Source: Clostridiales bacterium (GTDB taxonomy: Bacteria > Bacillota > Clostridia > Christensenellales > Aristaeellaceae). From it: 37,755 nt of DNA. This document shows, piece after piece, positions 32,786 through 37,755 of the stretch (positions within the stretch are counted from its first letter, which is position 1; each line of letters begins with the position of its first letter). The notes under the pieces are model-generated. The model was not told the origin of the DNA, searched no databases, and saw only the letters and a list, made by a program, of their open reading frames with translations. The stretch spans positions 1 to 37,755 of the forward strand of contig JAAYIN010000075.1 in assembly GCA_012523405.1 (NCBI GenBank). Direction: 5' to 3'. Both the position numbers and the translations under genes were made by a program.

Positions 32786-33273
32786 GCAGTGACCACCAAC
32801 CTCTTGTCCTTGGTTTCGCCTTCAAAGACGACGCCGTCACTCTTGTAGCGCTTGAGCACGAAGTGGGTAGCGGTGCCTGTGACGGTTTCAAGGGTGCTGA
32901 GCTTGGTGCTGACAAAGAATGCGAGTTCCTTTAGGGTATGGGATTCGACCAGCAGCAGCAGGTCATACGCGCCGCTCATGAGGTAAACGCTCTTCACCTC
33001 GTCAAAGCGGTAGATGCGCTGGGCAATCGCGTCAAAGCCCTGATCGCGCTGGGGCGTGACGCGAACTTCGATCATCGCTTCCACGCGCTCGCGGTCGGTT
33101 TTATCCCAGTTGATGACAGGGGAATAGCGAAGGATGATCCTATTTTTTTCCATTTCAGTGATCGCTTCTGCTACGTTTTCAATCGTGGTTCCTGTCATAA
33201 CTGCGAGCTTTTCAAGCGGCAGTCTGCAATCTTGCTGGAGAATCTGTAAAAGCTCCATCTGTAAATTCTGCAT
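32782..33273 (-). CDS. Lrp/AsnC family transcriptional regulator
   Basis: A 163-residue protein with an N-terminal winged helix-turn-helix (about residues 5-60, with DCRLPLEKLAVMTGTTIENV) and a C-terminal RAM ligand-binding domain (EVRVTPQR, SGAYDLLLLVES). Lrp proteins sense amino acids and form dimers and octamers. Since it lies within fhs-lrp-aminotransferase-capA it is a likely local regulator of amino acid or one-carbon use (inference). The start ATG at 33273 is preceded by GGAGGTGGG; an upstream TTG at 33294 is not supported. It follows fhs by 27 bases. Confidence 0.88.
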   Translation of the reverse strand: MQNLQMELLQILQQDCRLPLEKLAVMTGTTIENVAEAITEMEKNRIILRYSPVINWDKTDRERVEAMIEVRVTPQRDQGFDAIAQRIYRFDEVKSVYLMSGAYDLLLLVESHTLKELAFFVSTKLSTLETVTGTATHFVLKRYKSDGVVFEGETKDKRLVVTA

Positions 33274-33300
33274 AGGTCCCACCTCCAAAATCAATAAAAT

Positions 33301-34971
33301 TTAGAATAGTCCTTGGATTTCGCCGTTGTCGTCCACATCGATGCTCATCGCTGCGGGCACTTTGGGCAGACCGGGCATAGCGATGATGCTGCCTGCGAAT
33401 GCCACCACAAAGCCTGCGCCTGCACTCAGGCGGGCGCTGCGGATGCTGAGGGTGTAGCCGCTGGGTGCGCCTAGCGCGGAAGCGGTGTCGCTCATGCTGT
33501 ATTGCGTCTTTGCCACGCAAATGGGGCAGCCGCCATGGCCTTCTTTTTCAAGGCCGGCGAGGTCTTTCTCTGCCTGTGGCGAGAAGGACACATCCCCTGC
33601 GTGGTATACGCGGGTTGCGATAGCGGTGATCTTTTCCTTCAGGGACATATCATCCTCATAGCTGAAGGAGGGAATGGCCTCGGGGTTTGCGTCTGCAGCG
33701 TCGCATACGATCTGCGCAAGCTCCATCGTGCCGTTGCCGCCGTTTGCCCAGCCGTTGCAGGGTGCACAGGCAACGCCTGCTTCTGCTAGGATGGATTTTA
33801 CCATGTCCTGCTCTTCCTGTGTGTCGGTTGCAAAGAGATTGAGGGCAACGACAACAGGGGTGTTCCAAACCTTGGTGACATTATGAATATGCGCCATCAG
33901 GTTTGACATGCCCGCTTTAAGTGCTTCGGGGTTAGGCTCGCCGTATGTGCCCTTCGCTGCGCCGCCGTGATGCTTAAGCGCACGGATAGTCGCTACAAGA
34001 ACAATAACGTTTGGCCATAGGTCATTCATCCTGCATTTGATATCTAGGAACTTTTCAGCACCAAGGTCAGCGCCAAAGCCCGCTTCGGTGACGGTGTAGT
34101 CCGACATGCGCATCGCAAGCTTGGTAGCGACAACGCTGTTGCAGCCGTGCGCGATATTGGCAAACGGTCCGCCGTGCATGAGGCAGGGGGTGTTTTCGAT
34201 GGTCTGGATGAGGTTGGGGGAGAATGCGTCGCGGAGCAGTGCGGTCATGGAACCTGCTGCGCCGATATCTCCTGCGGTCACTGCCTTGCCCTCGTAGCTG
34301 TGTCCAACCACGATGCGGGATAGGCGTGCCTTCAGGTCTTTTAGATCAGCGGCTAGGCAGAATGTTGCCATGACTTCGCTCGCTGCGGTGATGTCAAATC
34401 CGTCCTCGCGGGGTGTACCGTTCTGTGTGCCGCCAAGACCCATGACGATCTGGCGAAGCTGACGGTCGTTCACGTCCAGGCAATGCCTGAAGCAAACGCG
34501 GCGCGGGTCGATATTCATCGCATTGCCCTGCTGAATATGGTTATCCAAGATCGCACAAAGCAGGTTGTTGGCGGTAGTAATCGCGTGCAGATCGCCTGTG
34601 AAGTGCAGGTTAATGCTCTCCATGGGAACAACCTGTGCATAGCCGCCGCCTGTTGCGCCGCCCTTCATGCCAAAGACGGGACCAAGGGAAGGCTCACGAA
34701 GTGCGAGCATGGCATCCTTGCCGATTTTGCGCATGCCGTCAGCGAGTGCGACGGAAACGGTGGTCTTGCCCTCACCTGCTGGGGTGGGGTTAATGGCGGT
34801 TACCAGTATGAGCTTCGCACGGGCGGGCTTCTCCAAATAGGAACGTGGATCAACCTTGGCCACATGGTAGCCATAGGGAGATACGGTCTGCGGTGAAAAT
34901 CCAGCGGCATCAGCGATCTCCATAATAGGTTTCATTGTAGCACTACGTGCGATGTCCAAATCAGTCGCCAT
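33301..34971 (-). CDS. fhs: Formate-tetrahydrofolate ligase
   Basis: A 556-residue enzyme that joins formate to tetrahydrofolate with ATP, giving 10-formyl-THF. TPAGEGKTT (63-71) is the P-loop, and the REPSLGPVFGMKGGATGGGYAQV and ALKHHGGA stretches are signature regions. The length is the normal 556-560. It is used in acetogenic and purinolytic anaerobes and by many Clostridia for purine synthesis. AAGGAGG lies before the ATG at 34971; upstream frame to 35070 is not coding. It heads a four-gene operon, and its promoter lies at 35024-35052. Confidence 0.96.
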   Translation of the reverse strand: MATDLDIARSATMKPIMEIADAAGFSPQTVSPYGYHVAKVDPRSYLEKPARAKLILVTAINPTPAGEGKTTVSVALADGMRKIGKDAMLALREPSLGPVFGMKGGATGGGYAQVVPMESINLHFTGDLHAITTANNLLCAILDNHIQQGNAMNIDPRRVCFRHCLDVNDRQLRQIVMGLGGTQNGTPREDGFDITAASEVMATFCLAADLKDLKARLSRIVVGHSYEGKAVTAGDIGAAGSMTALLRDAFSPNLIQTIENTPCLMHGGPFANIAHGCNSVVATKLAMRMSDYTVTEAGFGADLGAEKFLDIKCRMNDLWPNVIVLVATIRALKHHGGAAKGTYGEPNPEALKAGMSNLMAHIHNVTKVWNTPVVVALNLFATDTQEEQDMVKSILAEAGVACAPCNGWANGGNGTMELAQIVCDAADANPEAIPSFSYEDDMSLKEKITAIATRVYHAGDVSFSPQAEKDLAGLEKEGHGGCPICVAKTQYSMSDTASALGAPSGYTLSIRSARLSAGAGFVVAFAGSIIAMPGLPKVPAAMSIDVDDNGEIQGLF

Positions 34972-35023
34972 GATAACCCCTCCTTGTTTAAGTCTTTGGT
35001 ATGGTAAAATGTGAATACGGAAT

Positions 35024-35052
35024 AGTATATCGCAAATAATGCGGAGTTTCAA
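35024..35052 (-). promoter_or_regulatory. Promoter of the fhs operon
   Basis: On the minus strand TTGAAA (35047-35052) and TATACT (35024-35029) are 17 bases apart, 53 bases before the ATG at 34971. The gap to the gene at 35200 otherwise holds only a terminator. Confidence 0.75.
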
Positions 35053-35148
35053 GTGCATGAACGATTGCACACCTGAAAGGATATATTTTTAGGTGCATAT
35101 TCATGCATGAAATCATACAAATATAGGCGGAAATACCCCGCGGGAAAG

Positions 35149-35188
35149 AAAAAACAGGGCAGTGTGGCTTGCACCAACAGTGACCCTG
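35149..35188 (-). terminator. Terminator of the zinc-ribbon/TPR gene
   Basis: An imperfect hairpin whose base is CAGGG (35155-35159) with CCCTG (35184-35188), with several inner bulges, is followed on the minus strand by six T (35149-35154). It lies about 12 bases past the stop at 35200. Confidence 0.55.
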
Positions 35189-35199
35189 CTTGTTTTTCA

Positions 35200-37197
35200 T
35201 TAAGGCATAGAATAATGGACGATCTTTTGCACCTGATCGCCTGACAGGTAAAACTCGAGATACCACATTTTGCTGATCGCCGTATTGCATTGATAGCGAA
35301 CGATGCGCGACCCATCCTCCTGCACAACGACTTGACCGATGGTTGGGTGCTTGTAGTACAGACCTCGGTTGCCGCTTTTGGACTCGGGTTGCCCAAAATC
35401 CTTGAATGCGCCTGTGATACCGCTCTCTGTGCTGGTAAAGCTCAGACCGCGAGGCGCGGTTGCGATGGAGGAGGTCATTTCGATGCGGTATAGCTGCCAC
35501 TCGTTGCTGATCTTGAGGAACACAGCGTAGCCCCATGGATAGGTGAGGTGCTGAGCCTGTGCCGTGCTTTGCAGGTAAGTGGTTTCCAGCTCGCTGGTGG
35601 GGCTGCCAAACGTCTGCTTGAACTCATCCATGGTGGTTTTGCTTAGGGTGAATGAGGAAAACGTGTCGCTTTCTTCATATACGGTCAGCAGACCGGGCTT
35701 CACGTTGAACTTGTACCCATATTCCATCACAGCCGACATCTTGCCAAATTCGTTGACGCATATCGCTTTGAGGGTCACGCTTCCAGCGGGCATGACGATG
35801 GGCGTGCCGTCATAAATCGGGCTGTCCTCGGTAGGGGTTGAGCCGTCGATGGTGTAGTAATAGACGTAGTTTTCCTCCATCTCAGCCAATTCCTTCTTGG
35901 CAACATCCTCAAGATCGCCTGCCCGCAGGGTGATTTGGCGCAATGACTTGTATGTGCCGGGCGCAAGGTTGCATTTGGGCGCAGGCGGCGAGACGAAGAA
36001 GAAGGTATACGATACTTTCATCGGGTCGCTCACCAAATCTCCGCTCACGCATACCGCACGGATGTTAATCGCGCCTTCCACAGGCACGATCCTTCCGTCC
36101 TCCGCAAGGATACCCTCCTGGGGGAGAAGCGCTTCATCGTCGGTGGTGTAGTAGATATCATAGCCTTGGGGGGAGGTGAGGCTGATCGTTTCCGCGATCT
36201 TGTTGATCTGGTAGCGGCCTGCCTTGAGGTTGATTTGCGGAGTGAGGGGGATATAGTCCTTTCGCTGCAGGCGGAAGGTTTCCTTGTCTGTATTATTGTA
36301 GGCAAGGAGCATCATATCAGCAGCCTCAGGGCCGCGCTCCTGCTCTTGATACATGCGGATGAGTGCGGTATATGCTTCGCTTCGAAAGGTGCTGACGGTA
36401 TTGGCGAGATGGAGATACTGCTCCTCTGCTTTATCGTTCTCATCGCTTAGTTCATAGGCATTGGCAAGCAAAATCAGCCCATCATAGTTTTCAGGGTCGA
36501 GAATATCGGCAATGCGGAAGCTGAGGATCGCGTTTTGCAAATCACCAACATCCAGATAATCCTGCCCAACCAGCCAATAGGACTGGGGAGAGGGCTGGTT
36601 CCATTCCTTGAGCAATGCTTCACGCTCGGTTTGCACGAGCACATCCTTTGCGTTCGCGGCGAGCGCGAGCATCGTTTCGTTGGTGCTCAGCACATTGGTT
36701 CTGGCGGTCTGCCTTTGCCCTGCATCGCTGTTTTTTACGTAGACGAAGTAGCTGCCTGCGACGACGATCGAAAGAATCGTCAGGATCACGCCAAAGCGCA
36801 TCCAGTTAAAATGCCCTCTGCGCTTGGTTCTCGAATGGCTCTTGCGTCGGGTCACGGTGGGCGCGCGCCCATAGGCATTCACGGGAACGCCGCGGCTGCT
36901 ATGGGGCTTGCTTGCGCCTGTTTTTTTGGCGGGGGTTACTTTGCCGGCGGGGGCACGTCTGGGCTTGACCGCCTGCGCATCCACGGGAAGCGGGGAGAGT
37001 CCATAGTCGCCGTACTCACGCGAGCCTTTATTTTGTGAGGGAATGGTTTCTTGGGAAGCGCTGACTCTGCCCTGCCTGATAGCGCGTACGCCTGTTTCGC
37101 TATAGGCAGAACCGCTGTATTTCCCAAGGAAAGTACCGCAACCATCGCAGGTTAGGGCATCATCGGGTACAGAGCGGCCACAGTGTAAACAGATCAT
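35200..37197 (-). CDS. Zinc-ribbon, transmembrane, TPR and chitobiase-C repeat protein
   Basis: A 665-residue protein with an unusual domain order. Residues 1-20 form a C4 zinc ribbon (CLHCGRSVPDDALTCDGC). A basic, Pro-rich stretch runs to about residue 130, then one membrane segment (WMRFGVILTILSIVVAGSYF). A TPR-like helical region (about 185-310) follows. Two chitobiase C-terminal-like modules follow (YYTTDDEALLP and YYTIDGSTPTEDSPIYDG). A beta-rich tail ends the protein. Topology is probably N-in, C-out. The start at 37197 is chosen as AGGAGG lies 6-7 bases upstream; the upstream ATG at 37203 is too close. It follows the HD gene by 77 bases. Confidence 0.78.
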   Translation of the reverse strand: MICLHCGRSVPDDALTCDGCGTFLGKYSGSAYSETGVRAIRQGRVSASQETIPSQNKGSREYGDYGLSPLPVDAQAVKPRRAPAGKVTPAKKTGASKPHSSRGVPVNAYGRAPTVTRRKSHSRTKRRGHFNWMRFGVILTILSIVVAGSYFVYVKNSDAGQRQTARTNVLSTNETMLALAANAKDVLVQTEREALLKEWNQPSPQSYWLVGQDYLDVGDLQNAILSFRIADILDPENYDGLILLANAYELSDENDKAEEQYLHLANTVSTFRSEAYTALIRMYQEQERGPEAADMMLLAYNNTDKETFRLQRKDYIPLTPQINLKAGRYQINKIAETISLTSPQGYDIYYTTDDEALLPQEGILAEDGRIVPVEGAINIRAVCVSGDLVSDPMKVSYTFFFVSPPAPKCNLAPGTYKSLRQITLRAGDLEDVAKKELAEMEENYVYYYTIDGSTPTEDSPIYDGTPIVMPAGSVTLKAICVNEFGKMSAVMEYGYKFNVKPGLLTVYEESDTFSSFTLSKTTMDEFKQTFGSPTSELETTYLQSTAQAQHLTYPWGYAVFLKISNEWQLYRIEMTSSIATAPRGLSFTSTESGITGAFKDFGQPESKSGNRGLYYKHPTIGQVVVQEDGSRIVRYQCNTAISKMWYLEFYLSGDQVQKIVHYSMP

Positions 37198-37274
37198 AAT
37201 CATACCTCCTATTACAGGGCAGCGGAAAAGAGACATAAAGGTCTTTGCCGCTGGGATTGCTCGCCGCCTCTGCG

Positions 37275-37755
37275 TTAACTAATCTGGTTGTTAACGGGGC
37301 GATCGTTGATGTTCAGCTCAAACCGCTGACCTAGGAATTCGCAGGCCTGTTCGCACATCAAAATGCGGGGCAGATAAATGCTCAGGTATTCCAGCACGCT
37401 GGAGGAACCGTTCATTTGAAGCTCTTGGCGAATGATATGCTTTTTGCGGTCGACGGTCACGTTGTTTTTCTGAATGGAGAAGTTCACGCGGTCATGAACG
37501 TCCGTGAGGTCTGGTTTGCCGTTTCGAACGCGGCTTTTATGCGCGTCGCTCTTATCGGCGATGACCAGTGCTGCACTCACCGCACTGCTGACCGTTCCGC
37601 TCTCCTCCTCATGGTTGCCAACCGCCGTGATCACCTCGACCACGTCGTTGATCTCCATCCCCGCTTCCCGAAGGATGGGGTAGAGGAGCACAGCGCCGTT
37701 GGGACCGTGCTCGTGGCGGTTGATGCTGTTGCCCACGTCATGAACCCAGCCGGCA
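37275..37755 (-). CDS. HD-domain phosphohydrolase, partial at the window edge
   Basis: The frame continues past the right edge of the window, so its N-terminus is missing; the readable part is 160 residues. At the edge the frame reads AGWVHDVGNSINRHEHG, with the HD pair encoded at 37737-37742, and later come AVGNHEEE and ALVIADKSDAHKSRVR. These fit an HD-type metal-dependent phosphohydrolase. The substrate is unknown. It lies 77 bases before the zinc-ribbon/TPR gene and likely shares its transcript. Confidence 0.82.
   Translation of the reverse strand, partial: AGWVHDVGNSINRHEHGPNGAVLLYPILREAGMEINDVVEVITAVGNHEEESGTVSSAVSAALVIADKSDAHKSRVRNGKPDLTDVHDRVNFSIQKNNVTVDRKKHIIRQELQMNGSSSVLEYLSIYLPRILMCEQACEFLGQRFELNINDRPVNNQIS

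Overview
The window looks like chromosomal DNA of an anaerobic, low-to-moderate GC Bacillota (Clostridia-type) bacterium. The evidence is a full-length PolC-type replicative polymerase, an FtsH/VanW/RecD2/ComF gene set typical of Firmicutes, formate-tetrahydrofolate ligase (one-carbon metabolism of anaerobes), a DUF3795/flavodoxin pair, strong Shine-Dalgarno sites, and several GTG/TTG starts. Order and genus cannot be fixed from this sequence alone. No rRNA, tRNA, transposase, integrase, phage gene, CRISPR array or classical defence gene was seen, so this is mostly core genome. The unusual content is small proteins and intergenic repeats.

Layout, left to right. 1-331: terminator of an off-window gene, a 59-bp duplication and a promoter. 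332-1922 (+): a Cys-rich DUF3795 protein, a flavodoxin-fold oxidoreductase and a small protein strikingly like stefin-type cystatins. 1987-2430: a four-copy ~110-bp tandem repeat. 2486-3430 (-): a lone E2-like acyltransferase lacking the usual catalytic His. 3615-6947 (-): an operon of HAD phosphatase, serine hydrolase and citramalate synthase. 7104-7757 (+): a PlsC-like acyltransferase, convergent with an ROK fructokinase (7825-8706, -). 8874-12585 (+): RecD2, ComF and a DUF421 membrane protein. 12587-14464 (-): an unrecognised tripartite protein and a secreted acidic protein. 14775-20260 (+): FtsH, a PHP phosphoesterase, a VanW/G5 protein and a TtcA-type tRNA thiolase. 20287-20872: a 13-unit tandem array. 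20872-23900 (-): a polytopic membrane protein and a secreted triple-repeat protein. 24013-29570 (-): ispG-polC, overlapping by one base, behind a long hairpin-rich leader. 29971-30222 (-): a stand-alone FakA/YloV-like domain. 30418-34971 (-): fhs, an Lrp regulator, an aminotransferase and a CapA protein, closely packed. 35200-37755 (-): a zinc-ribbon/TM/TPR/chitobiase-C protein and a truncated HD phosphohydrolase.

The most notable non-coding signal is a family of GC-rich imperfect palindromic repeats. They lie between genes and many carry a GCGAAGC mini-hairpin core. The two largest arrays both sit exactly between convergent genes. In the 13-unit array the unit includes a copy of the 3' arm and T-tract of the neighbouring ttcA terminator, which suggests a terminator amplified in tandem. 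The most notable coding signal is the cystatin-like 86-residue protein at 1662-1922. No multi-gene system that is clearly new was found. The best candidates for novelty are the cystatin-like protein, the repeat family and the unrecognised proteins at 12587-13672 and 22920-23900.
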